From NCBI GenBank assembly GCA_003427395.1, contig BFEA01000155.1:342203-379593 (forward strand): a stretch of DNA of 37,391 bases. Direction: 5' to 3'. Of the stretch, positions 26,601-37,391 are shown piece after piece. The stretch's first letter is position 1, and every line of letters begins with the position of its first letter. This DNA is from Chara braunii. Taxonomy: Eukaryota; Streptophyta; Charophyceae; Charales; Characeae. The position numbers and the translations under genes were made by a program. Below the pieces are notes generated by a model, which made no database searches, was not told the origin of the DNA, and saw only the letters and a list, made by a program, of their open reading frames with translations.

Positions 26601-29600
26601 CTCCCAGCCTTAATGACCCAATCAAACCCTCAATCAAAGCAACCCTCCATCCTGCCTTCCCCAGATGCAATTCCTTTTAGCAATCTCATTTCATACAATC
26701 AATAAAGCTGAAACTGAAATTGAGCAGACATTCCTTTACTTAGTCTGATTCAGCATCCTGAAAGTCAAACAAAAGTCAAAGTAAGGCTGCACACCGTATA
26801 CTCAGTCAAAACATAATAGGTAGTACAAATAGGGGCTATAACTGGGTTTATAGAGGAGAGCAAAAATTACCTTTCAATTCCCTGCCTCCAGAACTCCTCC
26901 CGAGTTCCGGCAGAGCTCCCGCAATCGATGGGCTGACTCCCCACAGAGTCTTGCTGCGGTCTTACGGGTTGCAATCCTGCCTGCCGCCTTCCTCTCCGAA
27001 CAAGATCATACTTAGAGTAAGAAGGGCAAAAGTACGGGGTTTCAGACTCTCGAGATACCGGAGAGGGACAACTCAACTTCCTGGAGAGGGCCTTGTCATC
27101 TTCATAAGCCTGAGGGCCCCGCAATGGTGGCCAACAAGCGCAACTGCTCGGTCAACTGAAGCCAGACCACTAACTGTTGACTTTTCTGATGGTCCTCTCA
27201 GTCACAGCAATACCCCCTCCCGACCTCAGACTTATTGTTGCTGCAACCTTGCCAGGTAGGTACTCTCTTCCCTTCTTCTTCATTGTAGTCTGCAGCTAGC
27301 TTGATTGGTGGAGCAAGCGGCACCCTGGTCAATAAGTAAGTATGCAAAGACTCGCAGCTCATTTTCTTGCTATCCCATGCATCAAGATGAGTGGCGCACC
27401 CGCTAATGAGCCATTCCGCAGTCCCTCTGTCTTAGATCCAACTGTTGCTGTATAGCCTAGGGAGACTGCGTTCACTCCCTTCGTAAAAATACAGCAAGAA
27501 TCCCATAAAAATACCGCACGTATAACAACCGTGCGCGGCCAGTACGTATTGCACAGATTACCGTACCAAACACTAATATTGTCGTGCCATGATAAAAAAG
27601 GTGTATGGCACGAGCCGTATCCAAACGCAGTGTATACCGGCAGCAGCCTGCAGCAACAGTACTCTGTGACCCACAGCGAGACACAACTGTCATTCGCAGC
27701 AGTAAGCCATACCAAGCGCAGTACACAACACACAATGGTGTTCAGTGTTGCCGAACAAGCATTCCGCAGGAGGAGAGAAAAAGAAAACAGCAGCACAGCC
27801 CAGCAGCGGTACAAACCGTAACTTGAAGCCTACTGACCGTGACTTCGTGACCCAGGTTGAAAACCAACCCGTATGGCATGTAAATAATACTTGCAGTTAC
27901 TGTGGTGGGTATTGCACACGTGGGAACCCGAACTTCCTCGCCTCACAGCTCGAACGCGTCGTTTGTCCACCTAATTGTCTGCAGCAAGCGATAGGCGCTC
28001 CCTTCATTCCTCGCCCTTTTCTACTCAATGTGCGGCTACAGTACCGCTCACGGCATGACGCATTCGGCTGACATGCTGAGCAACGCACCAACCCCATCGC
28101 TAGCGTGAGCAAAATCCGAATGAATCCTCCGTTGGAACGTGAGCAGGTGCACTCCCGCCGTTAAGTCAATCTCCCGATCAAAAGCCTCGGTTATTATGAC
28201 CGCGCCCGGTTACCACGAGTTGTTTAGGAATCGTATTGACGCACCCAATGGTTATGACAACTAATGAGGATCACTGAACCAAACGCATAGCAAAGTAGGT
28301 GAACCTTCTCTTCTCGTCAACCTTCTTTCTCAGCCTCGCCCGCTTCTTTTTAACCATGTCACACATGTCTCCTCTGCGCAACCTCTCCTCCTAATCCAAC
28401 TGCATATTTGGGTTGTCCAGCCTCGAGAACTTCGACTTCAACTCTTACCATGCCCGCTTTCCCCAAAGATCGAGCAAGCTACGCACCCCCAACTCTTCAT
28501 CATTCTGAATACCCAAAGTATCTGGTCGAAATCCCGACCGGGTTCATACGACTTGGCAGCACAACGCGGGCGGGCAGGTAAGATTTCCCTTCCCTTTTTA
28601 CCTCCTCTCTCCTCAAGCTTTGTTTCTTCAACCCCCTGCTCCCCTTGCTGTCAAGTACGCAGAGAGATAAAAAGTTACTACTTCCACTGCTAGGCTGAAA
28701 GAAATCGGCTTGAATCTTCAGCTTGATAATGGAAAGGTACATTGGCACTTTGATAGTTTCTTCTTCCCGGGCGCAGCTTCACTTTTTCAGAGTACAAAAA
28801 TGGCAGCTCCCTACCTAAATCTAGCCCTACCAACTGATTCGCAGCACTCTAGAATCTCTAGACAGGCTTTTATTCCACCTGACTCCGAAGAGGATCGAAC
28901 GAGATCCCCGTTTCTAATCCTCTTCATCTTCTTCCTTCTCGACATCCCCACGCAGCTCATCTCCTTACTAACTCTCGTTACAGTCTTCTATCCACCATTC
29001 TGACTCCACCATCTCATTCGCCCAGTCCCAAAACCTTGAAATAACATCTTTACTTGCCCGTTTTCATGAGGAGACGGGCAAGTTACACAGACTTTGCCTC
29101 CACCCCACCACTTTTCTCTCCGCCATAGCTCCGCAGACTTTCTTTTCTTTACTAACTCTAATTCTCTTGCTCTATCATCAAAACTAAATGTTCCTCTGCA
29201 TTCGCCCGATGGCAGCTCTTCTCCCATTGCCATCTCCGTTCTCATTTCTGACTGTACCCCGGCGCAGATCCCGCCCAGGTTCACTCCCATCTTTCGCTAC
29301 CCCACTGCCCTGCGTTAGTGCCCGTCACTCCGAGCCTTACCACCCAGCTTCAGCGCTCCTTGCTACTCAGCCTCTCTGCGATGCCCCCTCCCCGCTGCCA
29401 GCTGCCTTCACCATCTCCGCCCGCAGCACTTCTCTCCGCCTTCCCTTCGCGTTGCGCCCCCTCTGTCCTGCATGCATTCAGCACTTCTTCCTGTCCAGGT
29501 ACACTCGCCATCCTCCCTGCCTTAGTGTTGCTTGTTGTTGCTAACGCAGCCCTGCCTGGCCAGCCCCTCCGCAGCGGTCCGTTGCCTCCAACCTCCCTCG

Positions 29601-29820
29601 TTGTGCAGTGCCCGGCATATGCCCCTCCTACGCTGCTGCTACCGTCTTCAGTAATCTGCGCACTAACCCGGGCACCGCAATGATAGTTTTTGGCATCTAC
29701 CGTGGGACGGTGATTTTGCAAGTTGATTTTCTGGTATGCGAGACAACTTACCTCTCGACCTCGGGCGGATGGTGCTGCAGCACATGGAAGTGCTCAGGCC
29801 CACTGCTGAACCAACAACGT
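26601..29820. other. No gene supported; scattered donor-like sites and pyrimidine tracts
   Basis: About 3.2 kb with many short overlapping ORFs on both strands, none with a motif. It contains CAG/GTAGGT at 27256 and CAG/GTAAG at 28578, each followed by a C/T-rich tract, and a C/T-rich zone at 28900-29560. Nothing repeated enough to define an element. Confidence 0.3.
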
Positions 29821-30170
29821 GAGTCTGGGTGAAGCGTGCCCCGGTGCAGATCTTAGCGGTAGTAGTAGATACTCAAATGAGAACATTGAAGACCGGAGTG
29901 GGGCGGGTTTTATGTGACCCTGCTGCTGGGCCAGCCTTCTGTATAGCCAAAACTACGGCAGCCTCCATTAGTGGCCCCCCCTGACCTACTGCAAGCCTGC
30001 AGCTTGAGCCTCGGTGAGGCTGTCTCGATGCAGATCTTGGTGGTAGTGGCAAACACTCAAATGAGAAACGTCGGGGCGAAGTAAAATTTGTCCCATGGGA
30101 ACAGCCGTTGGGATAGCCCTGCCGCACAGCCAAAACAGCGGCAGCCTCCCACCGGTGCCCCCGCCCAGAC
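29821..30170. repeat. Two-unit tandem duplication, period about 185 bp
   Basis: GAG(T/C)CT(G/C)GGTGA starts units at 29821 and 30006. GTGCAGATCTT/ATGCAGATCTT, ACTCAAATGAGAA, ATAGCC(A/C), CAGCCAAAAC-like and CGGCAGCCTCC(A/C) recur in order. Non-coding. Confidence 0.65.
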
Positions 30171-31185
30171 ATGGGTCATTATCTTTCACATCCCGGTGGG
30201 CATGCCCACACTCAACCCTCTTCACGGCAGACCATGAACGGCGAGCGGCGCACCCACTATAGTGCCGTCCCCGTCAGGCAATGTCTTTCGCTTGGATCGG
30301 ACAGGCCACAAAGGCCCGCACCTTAAACCAAAAGGTAGGGGCAAGGCCCCGGTGCTGCCTCACGAAAACAAGTGAAATAGTAGTTTTAAGAAGTAATAGT
30401 GTTGGTTTATGCTGTAAAGCTCCCGGCTACCCCGACCGCCTGACTGCAGCGAGGCTTAGAACTTAGCCCTCTACTTCGCCGGTCCACCGGTGTACCAACC
30501 GGACTAAAACTCGTCAGCTCCGCTGCGGGTCTCAGAACCGACACTTATCAAAGGCTAAAAGTTTAAAGTAATCAAATAAAAATAAACATTTCAAAAATAA
30601 AAATCAAACAAATGTGGCGATAGACAAGGGAGGGCCTTGCCGCCAGACTGTGACATCGCTCTCCCTTTCACTCCGGACGTCCTCACTTTGCCGTCGCTAC
30701 ATCGCGCATGTCGGTCTCATGCACGCCTGGACTTACCTTCTCCCCACGCTTGCGTCATCAACCATTGTCGAGGCCGCGCTGCGTTCTACTTGCGAAAAGT
30801 ACGCCATATACCCTTGTAAGGGTATTTGGCACGACACCGTAGGCCACACCAACGCAATATCCACAGTCGCTCCTCTCTGTCTGGCGCCCTGCGCCCAACC
30901 TACTCTGCCCAACTATCCTACCTACAGCCGGTCCACGCAACAGGCTCACTTGGACTCTCGAAGACCAATGTACATGATTGTCAGCACCACAACCGACCTC
31001 TCTTTATGAACCAGGTACGTATCTCGTCACCCTCAATCAAACCTTGATAAACCCTTCTCGCCTCCTTCCCTTAAAACCACCAGATTATTTGTCTTCCCCC
31101 TAACACTTTGACTACTACATATTATAAGTATGATGAAAACATCATAGTAATGATAGTAATAATAACAAAATAATAATAATAAGAA
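30171..31185. other. Non-coding, containing palindromic box copy 2
   Basis: No protein motif. CAG/GTACGT at 31014. The palindromic box at 30808-30825 is described separately. Confidence 0.3.
30785..30838. repeat. Palindromic box, copy 2
   Basis: ATACCCTT-GT-AAGGGTAT at 30808-30825. Preceded by TTGCGAAAAGTACGCC and followed by TTGGCACGACA, homologous to copies 1 and 3. Confidence 0.7.
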
Positions 31186-31260
31186 GAAGAAGAACAACAA
31201 CAACAACAATAATAATAATAATAATAATAATAAAATATATATATAATAATAATAATAATA

Positions 31261-31318
<58 letters not shown>
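31186..31318. repeat. Compound AAG/AAC/AAT trinucleotide tract
   Basis: AAGAAGAAG then AACAACAAC then AAT runs, interrupted by TATATATA at about 31238. Confidence 0.95.
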
Positions 31319-31816
31319 CAAGGCAAACGAACGATAGCGGATTTAAGAAACCAAACAGCATCATACACAAGAGACCAGATAATCGTGACCTCGAACCAAT
31401 AGCACAATTGCATCACAAGTTTCACCAAATACGAGCACACCAAACGCTCATAATTGACAATGCTGGAATAGTCTCATCATCATCATCAACGAAGAACCAA
31501 TGTAGATATCCTATCTGGCGCTCAGCGCCCAGACTACGAATGGCAGATCTTACCTAGCCTAATCTACAATGCTACTGGTGACATCAACAACTCCCCGTAG
31601 TACGATAAGATTTCGGCCAACGCCGTTGGCCTCAATCACTTGGTAAGTCTCACGCCGGAATCGTCGCATTATAAACTACATGGCCAGGTGAGTACCCATC
31701 TCTTTCCCTCATTGCACTCACCTTTCTCCCCTCCTCACGTGCATCTTCCCCTTCGTTTCTCCATCTTCAAATGTAGGTAGCCATACTCATCGTCAAGTTA
31801 TAAAGCTCGAGAGAAC
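31319..31816. other. No gene; donor-like sites at 31643 and 31688
   Basis: TTG/GTAAGT at 31643 and CAG/GTGAGT at 31688, followed by pyrimidine-rich DNA that ends in an acceptor-like AAATGTAG (about 31776). CATCATCATCATC at about 31478. Confidence 0.3.
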
Positions 31817-31886
<70 letters not shown>

Positions 31887-31887
31887 G
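31817..31887. repeat. (AAT)n microsatellite
   Basis: About 23 units. CAG/GTAAGT follows at 31931. Confidence 0.97.
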
Positions 31888-31997
31888 GAAACGGACAGTC
31901 CACAACGATGACCTTGGAATCTTGAAACAGGTAAGTTTTTCCCTTCTCCAGTCCTCCATTCTCTTCTCATCACGCGATCTTTTCTCCTTCTCGTACA

Positions 31998-32577
31998 CAC
32001 ATACACACACACATGTGTGTAGTAATGAAAATTTCCGCATTCTAGTGGTAGATCCGTTCGATCTTTCTCATCCTATGTAGGGAAGCACCACGTAGTATGC
32101 CACATGTTTCACATACACACCCTCACACACTCATGCACACGTACATACATACACACACACACACCCAAACCATAGTGCGCGGTCACACACACACACACAC
32201 ATGTGTCAGAGCGCACATATCCGATTTGTAGTGGTCGATTCATCCCATTTTTACTAATCTTATTTTGCTCATTTTTATTTTACTCGTTTTACCGGTTAAA
32301 GTACCATGAGATCGACAGTGAGACACCCACTCACACACTCATACCCAAACACACACCCGCACGCGCGCAATCAAGCAAACAAACACGGCTGTGTATACTC
32401 CCACATAGTAGCGAAAGATTCATTCGACTTTGGGAATCTGTCGCGCGATTCACACACACACACACACACTCACATTCACAACACACACACTAAGATACAC
32501 TCACACACTCACGCGAACACAAGCGTGCATATCCCTGCCATACCCTGCGTCAATCAGCTACCTCTCTCTCTCTCTCT

Positions 32578-32627
<50 letters not shown>

Positions 32628-32632
32628 AACAA
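31998..32632. repeat. Cluster of (CA)n microsatellites
   Basis: CA runs near 31998-32012, 32150-32163, 32184-32202, 32453-32468 and 32580-32622, plus CT runs at 32562-32578. Between them lies AT-rich DNA in which GTAG(A/T)TTCATTCGATT-like words recur (about 32405 and 32668). No gene. Confidence 0.9.
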
Positions 32633-32774
32633 ACGATAGTGGTAGTGTTTATTTCCATGTCCTAGCGGTAGATTCATTCGATTTGGCATATTCAACTAGC
32701 GGGAGTATAGGGGAGTGGTTTGTGTGATTAGAGACTCAACTGTCTCTCTCTCCCTTCGTCCTTTGCCGCCTTCA

Positions 32775-32862
32775 TAGTCGTCGTCGTCGTAGTGGTCATC
32801 TTCGTCATAGTCATTGTTGTCATAATCATCGTAGTAGTCGTCGTCGTTGTTACTATTGTAGG
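32775..32862. repeat. Degenerate GTC/GTA/GTT trinucleotide repeat
   Basis: GTCGTCGTCGTAGTGGTC-type tract. Minus-strand Asp/Tyr/Asn-rich ORFs here are by-products. Confidence 0.85.
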
Positions 32863-32989
32863 CGCTTACCCCCCCCTGGACATGGGGAAGCACCGAAGGC
32901 CTGTGTACAGAGTCCTTCGTAGCTCAAGCACGAGGTCCCAGAATCCTCGCCCGGGACATCCCCATCACCGACTGCAAGGGGTACGTATC

Positions 32990-33077
32990 CTCTCCTCCCC
33001 TCTCATTCTCTCCCTCTTCTTCTTCTCCTTCTTCTTCTTCTTCCTCTTCTTCTTCTCATTCTCCTTCTTTTTTTTCC
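32990..33077. repeat. CTT/CCT pyrimidine tract
   Basis: Long C/T-only stretch with CTTCTTCTT runs following GGTACGTATCC at about 32980. Confidence 0.85.
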
Positions 33078-33547
33078 CCTGCGTGCCACCTTTCTTCTGC
33101 TCGGTCGCCTTCCCTTTTTCGCACAACCATCCTCGTTTTCTTCGCTTACTTCCATCACCTCCCCGCGCGGCTCTCGCTCCTCCCTATGTCACTTCTCCGC
33201 GTGCTGCTATGCGCCCACTGTGTCGCTCATCGAATACTCAGCTCGAGCATGTGGACCGGAGTTTCGGGCTGCTGTGTTCGGAGTCGAGCAGATATCGTGG
33301 AAACGAATTTGCCCGACCATCCTATGCATATTCACGGAAGTGAATCTTTCGCGTCTTGGAGTAGCCACGGAATCAGGGAAAAAATGAGGAAATAAGAAAT
33401 AATAAGGGAAATAAAATAAAATTAAAATTAAAACAAAAACAACGAAGAACAAAATAAAATAAAAACAAACAAATCCAACAACTAACTACTGTCGGGTCTT
33501 TGCCTCATTCCATTTCTACCAACTCTAACTAACGCTATTACTGAGGT
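33078..33547. other. No gene; AAAAT-rich end
   Basis: Short ORFs without motifs. 33385-33475 is a degenerate AAATAAAA-rich tract. Confidence 0.3.
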
Positions 33548-33693
33548 CGCGGGTTCGAGTCCCGGCCTATTGAACCCGGGTGAAACCAAAGAAGAGCTCT
33601 TTGTCAAAAACAAGCTAGCTCGGGGTCGGATGGATTCGATCCCCGAGTCATCTGATTCCCAAACCGCACGGAAACCCACTGAGCTAGCTCCTA
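33548..33693 (-). repeat. tRNA-like module(s), SINE-like
   Basis: On the minus strand, A-box TAGCTCAGTGG (complement of 33676-33686), seven acceptor-like bases (33687-33693) and a B-box-like GGATCGAATCC (complement of 33632-33642) have tRNA spacing. On the plus strand a perfect B-box GGTTCGAGTCC (33552-33562) sits in a CGGG/CCCG T-arm without a matching A-box. The cloverleaf is incomplete, so a true tRNA gene is unlikely. Confidence 0.45.
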
Positions 33694-34324
33694 CTTCGGT
33701 TAGAAGAGGAGCATCTCAGGTATATATTGAAGTGGGGCTCAGTCCACCTAGCGGTCTGAGCCCGTTTCTAAGTCTGCGTGCGTTCATACCTGTCGGCCGG
33801 CATGCCTGCCTGAGTGCTTGTCGGCTTGAGTGTGTGTGCGACCCGTCAGGGTACTTGCTTAATTGGAAGGCCCGAAGGGATGGTACTCAGCCGTGGCCGC
33901 GACATTGAGGCTCGTGGCGGGGAAAACACTCAAGTGGCAGGTAAGTCAAGGACCTCACCAAGTAGAGGTAGATGTGCCGAGTATCCGACTTGGAGGCCGA
34001 GTAGAGGAAGACAAAAACTGGCATTTTTAGGTGTCCTAGTACTGGTAGGTAGACAGGTATCAAAACAAGTTTCAGTGTGTGTCGTAGATCTACCCGACAC
34101 AGAATTAACTCAATCAACCCCTCGATCCTTTCGGTCAGAGGGTATTACTGCTAATCCTAACCATTACAGCGCGCGTCATAACAACGCGCGCACATATTCT
34201 CAAAATTTTCTCACCGATTCGCCCAGGCCTCAAAGGTCGAGGAAATCGTTTCAAGTGTGACGCTAAAGCACGCACATACTTTTCATCCCAGACTGGCTCC
34301 GTCATGGTAGCCGACGTCGTCATT
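33694..34324. other. No gene recognised
   Basis: GC-richer DNA with CAG/GTAAGT at 33941 and a GTAGAGG/GGAGGCCGAGTAGAGG repeat near 33963-34008. Confidence 0.3.
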
Positions 34325-34378
34325 GTGTTAAATGCAAAAGCATGGCCAAATACCCTTGTAAGGGTATTTGGTCCGACA
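34325..34378. repeat. Palindromic box, copy 3
   Basis: ATACCCTT-GT-AAGGGTAT at 34350-34367 between AATGCAAAAGCATGGCC and TTGGTCCGACA. Confidence 0.7.
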
Positions 34379-34859
34379 GTATTCCCAGACCCTATTAAGC
34401 GACGTCCCCGTCGCTAAGGACGTTTATCACAATCGTTCATACAGTTCCCCTTTACATCGTTTCCCAAAATCAAATCAATTGATGAAATGTGACAAGATCG
34501 ATAACACCACTTGACAAAGGATACAGTACAAAATAATACATGTACTTCTCTGTGAGCCCTGTTAATCTCAATTTCACAGGTCATCTAATGTCACACCCAA
34601 GCTACTCATTTTGGACGCTCACAAAAACAAATGGGCAAAGGTATTCTTTAAGCCTTTAAAAAATATTAAATTAACGTTTTTTTGTCCATGAACCTCATTT
34701 TTTATAAGTAGGTTCCTTCACTTTCGTCATACATTTTGTCAATCTCATTTATAAGTTTTTCTCAATGAGTAAGTTCTCATTATCTTTCCTAAAATAAAAA
34801 ACTCAACGTTTTTACTTTTTCAAAATTTCATACTTGTTGACAATGTCACTTTCAACACA
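34379..34859. other. AT-rich, no gene
   Basis: No coding or repeat signal beyond AT-rich texture. Confidence 0.3.
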
Positions 34860-35260
34860 GACTAAAGTCAAGTGGAGGGTCTCAGAATCAGGCGGGTTTC
34901 CCTGCTGCAGACGACGCCCCCCACCAGCTATTAGCCAAAACTTAGTCCTTATAATCGTGGAAATTGTTGTCGCGGACAAAATCACATGTGACTCACAACC
35001 ACAGGTCAGTCATGAGGGGTCCCAAAATCAGGAGGGTTTCCCTGCCGTAGATGACTCCCCCACCGGCAGCTGAGAACCAACAGAATGGAGATGCCGATTC
35101 TTGCGGAGGATAAAAACTCGTATCTTATACAAAACCACATGTGACTCACAACCAAGTGTCAGTCATGATGGGTCCCAGAATCAGGCGGGTTTCCCTGTCG
35201 CAAACGACGCCCTCACCGGTAGTTGAGAATCAACAGAATGGAGATGTCGCCTCAACCAAA
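34860..35260. repeat. Three-unit tandem repeat, period about 140-153 bp
   Basis: GGGTC(T/C)CA(G/A)AATCAGG(C/A)GGG at 34877, 35017 and 35170, each followed by TTTCCCTG, GA(C/T)GAC(G/T)CCC, CC(A/G)G(C/T)(A/G)G(-)CT, and in two units GAACCAACAGAATGGAGATG-like words. CACATGTGACTCACAACCA precedes units 2 and 3. Confidence 0.75.
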
Positions 35261-37290
35261 ACATTCATAAAAAGAGTATAAGAAATATTTGTTTGACCTC
35301 TTGTCATGTCAAGAAAGAACATTCATTCCTTTTCATAACATACATTTCCCTGACTCGCAAGGTTTCTCAAGTATCTCAAAATTCTAACTTTTTCATACCC
35401 CTCTTCAGGGTCATTTTTAGTGATAACCATATAAGGCAAGGAAATGACTGATTATAAATGCAAAACATATTTCAGTCTGTGTAAGTCACATTCCATTCTG
35501 TCATTCTTGAACACTTAGGTATTTTTTTTAGCATCCTAGTTCAAGATTTGACATCATAAATGTCTTTCATATTGAAAATACATATCGTACGAATACATCT
35601 ATAATACTCGTGTCCGAGTATTAATCATAACGTACTCAAGGAGGATTAAACCTTCTTGAGATGGTCATTAAAGAACAAAATATCATATCATGTCAATCAA
35701 AACACAACCAATATTGAAGAAACAATTCATAGACAACTTTTACTGTACGCAGGTTTTTCCCCCTGTTTTCACGACACTTTTACAAAACAAATGTAAACGA
35801 CATTCTCCTGCCATAAAAAAATAATATAATGTGAATAATAAAAAATATTACAAGGAAATGTTTGAACTGTAAAGGGAATTCATGAAAAATCTAAAGCATT
35901 GAATCGTATCACTGCAGACAAACATTAACTAATAACCTCCACGAACAATGAAAACAATGGTTACAATAAAATATCACAAGAACAAATACAATGAAGATAC
36001 AAGATAACAATGGCATAACATTTATTTGCTCCCTTTTTTGCTTAATAGAGGTATATTGTGTCGAGGGGAGGTGTAATCCTACCAAAGGGATAGCATCTCA
36101 GACCCTGAGTCCCGCTCTAAGACTGAGCCTCACCACATCTCCCTCCGATTCCAATTTTGAGTCCTTACCAGTTTTCTGTCAATAGAGTAGAACGACCCCA
36201 TCTCACATGCTCCAGGTTAGTAAGGCCGTGACCATAGAGATGAGGTGGCCCTGCCCGACACAAGGTTAGGTTACCACTTCTTACCTCATGACGAACAACA
36301 GTCGCCTTCCCGATAAACAGTGTCCTAACAAGGCCCCAAACATCTTCCTTCCCTTCGATGATAGTGTAGTCACATATCCTCATCAGAAAAGGCGACAACA
36401 CCTCACTATGGATCAGGAACATTATTCCGGCATAAGTCTCACTACCATCTACGGGACTTTTTTATACCCTCTTTAAGCCATTCGGAAAAAGTATCAATCA
36501 ATGTTGCATTCTTTCAAATGACAGATTCTGCACCCTTGAGAGAATTTCTTCTCTTCAAAGGTGGGTCACTCCATTTACCTCCAGCCCCATGTTGAACGTG
36601 GATTTCATACAATTTTTCTACCCTTATTGAAGAAAGCAATTCATAAACATAATCACTCAAGTACAAACAGTCAGCAAGCAATCAATAAATACATACATTC
36701 ATAATCAGTTACAACTTCAGCCAACAAGGAACGAGACATACCATATATCACTCATTTTTACATACGTTCAGTCATACCCAGTCATGCACATCCTCCATAT
36801 CGGGAATAAATAGTTTTATCACTCTTTATATAATACTGTAATTCGAGGAGTTGGATAACCCTCAAGTGGATACTCTCATACTCTGAATAAATTGAGTGTA
36901 GTATTACAGAAGATAGTTATTTAAGTAGCTAGACTTATATCTACCTTTTTACATGATACAACTTCCAATTCTTAGCCAAACGATAGAGTTTGAATCTATT
37001 CATATTCTTGTCAAGATTTCGATAAATTTAATCGGATCTCTATGCAATGACTCCTTAAGCTAATTTAGTGGGCCCACCGCGGGGACGCCGCGGCAAGGAG
37101 AGCTGGTGTGGTGAGGGTATGTGGTGTGAAGGGAACAAGGGTAAAACATAGAGGGAGGCAGAGGTGTATGGAGATATCAAGGCTGGATGGCCAAAGCACA
37201 TTGTGAAATGCAGAATGCACAGGCAGTTCCAACATGCCAGCCCAAAAGGTTACACACACCGTTCGTTTCCGATCTCTGTTTCTCTGTCTT
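35261..37290. other. AT-rich intergenic DNA, no gene
   Basis: Two kilobases with few and short ORFs. The 36060-36480 stretch is more balanced in composition but has no recognisable protein. No RNA gene seen. Confidence 0.35.
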
Positions 37291-37297
37291 TTTTTTG

Positions 37298-37301
<4 letters not shown>

Positions 37302-37391
<90 letters not shown>
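37302..37391. repeat. (CT)n microsatellite running to the window end
   Basis: About 45 CT units; continues beyond the window. Confidence 0.98.

Noticed and set aside
27359-27814. 151-codon minus-strand ORF with hydrophobic start
   Set aside because: Signal-peptide-like residues only; several overlapping ORFs of equal quality on both strands.
29188-29721. ORFs of 118-123 codons on both strands
   Set aside because: Pyrimidine-rich composition keeps several frames open at once; Ser/Pro/Leu-rich with no domain.
31033-31443. Ile/Leu/Tyr-rich ORFs over AAT tracts (also at 21.8, 23.0 and 31.8 kb)
   Set aside because: Translations of trinucleotide repeats, with no conserved ends or motifs.

Overview
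The window is eukaryotic, repeat-dominated nuclear DNA with no intact gene that I can support. Short overlapping ORFs, simple-sequence tracts (AAT, CA, GT, CT, an 8-bp A-rich repeat) and decayed mobile elements fill it. The best guess is a streptophyte (charophyte alga such as Chara). The clues are a plant-style L1 LINE (DUF4283-like plus CCHC ORF1, then an APE endonuclease), a Penelope-like element with its GIY-YIG domain upstream of the RT as in the Naiad/Chlamys group, a U6 snRNA fragment and a short CCCTAA run. The species call is from memory and is not proven.

Layout. 1-5993, minus strand: a decayed permuted Penelope-like retroelement (disordered N-terminus, acidic segment, GIY-YIG, linker, RT motifs A, B and C) that runs off the left edge. 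It is broken by a 221-bp fold-back element (728-948) and by a 1.7-kb AT-rich block with GTTCG-word elements (about 1960-3700). 6.5-9.2 kb: A-rich octamer satellite, interstitial telomere-like run, a tRNA-like tandem pair, a MULE-like MITE inserted in a tandem array, and a U6 pseudogene. 10.9-11.8 kb: a broken plus-strand CDS of unknown function behind a palindrome that recurs at 30.8 and 34.35 kb. 12.3-14.3 kb: a degenerate tandem repeat carrying two more MITEs of the same family. 14.7-17.9 kb, minus strand: a LINE with most of ORF1 and half of the ORF2 endonuclease, ending in poly(A). 18-37 kb: non-coding repeats, among them three arrays of short stem-loops (20.2-20.57, 22.34-22.71 and 25.72-26.60 kb), a higher-order 117-bp repeat (24.88-25.44 kb), AAT tracts, tRNA-like modules (33.55-33.69 kb), a 140-150-bp tandem repeat (34.86-35.26 kb) and a terminal CT tract.

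Three signals stand out. (1) The 25.7-26.6 kb array: about ten hairpins keep an AACTTA loop and a fixed internal loop while both helices change by compensatory substitutions. (2) A MITE family with TGTGTAGCA ends and 10-bp target duplications whose two arms are built from one 5-bp word; the word is GTTCG in two copies and GTACG throughout the third. (3) The fold-back element in the RT: removing it with one target duplication rejoins the reading frame, which fixes its boundaries. All the protein-coding remnants are transposon-derived and dead; I see no operon or cellular pathway.
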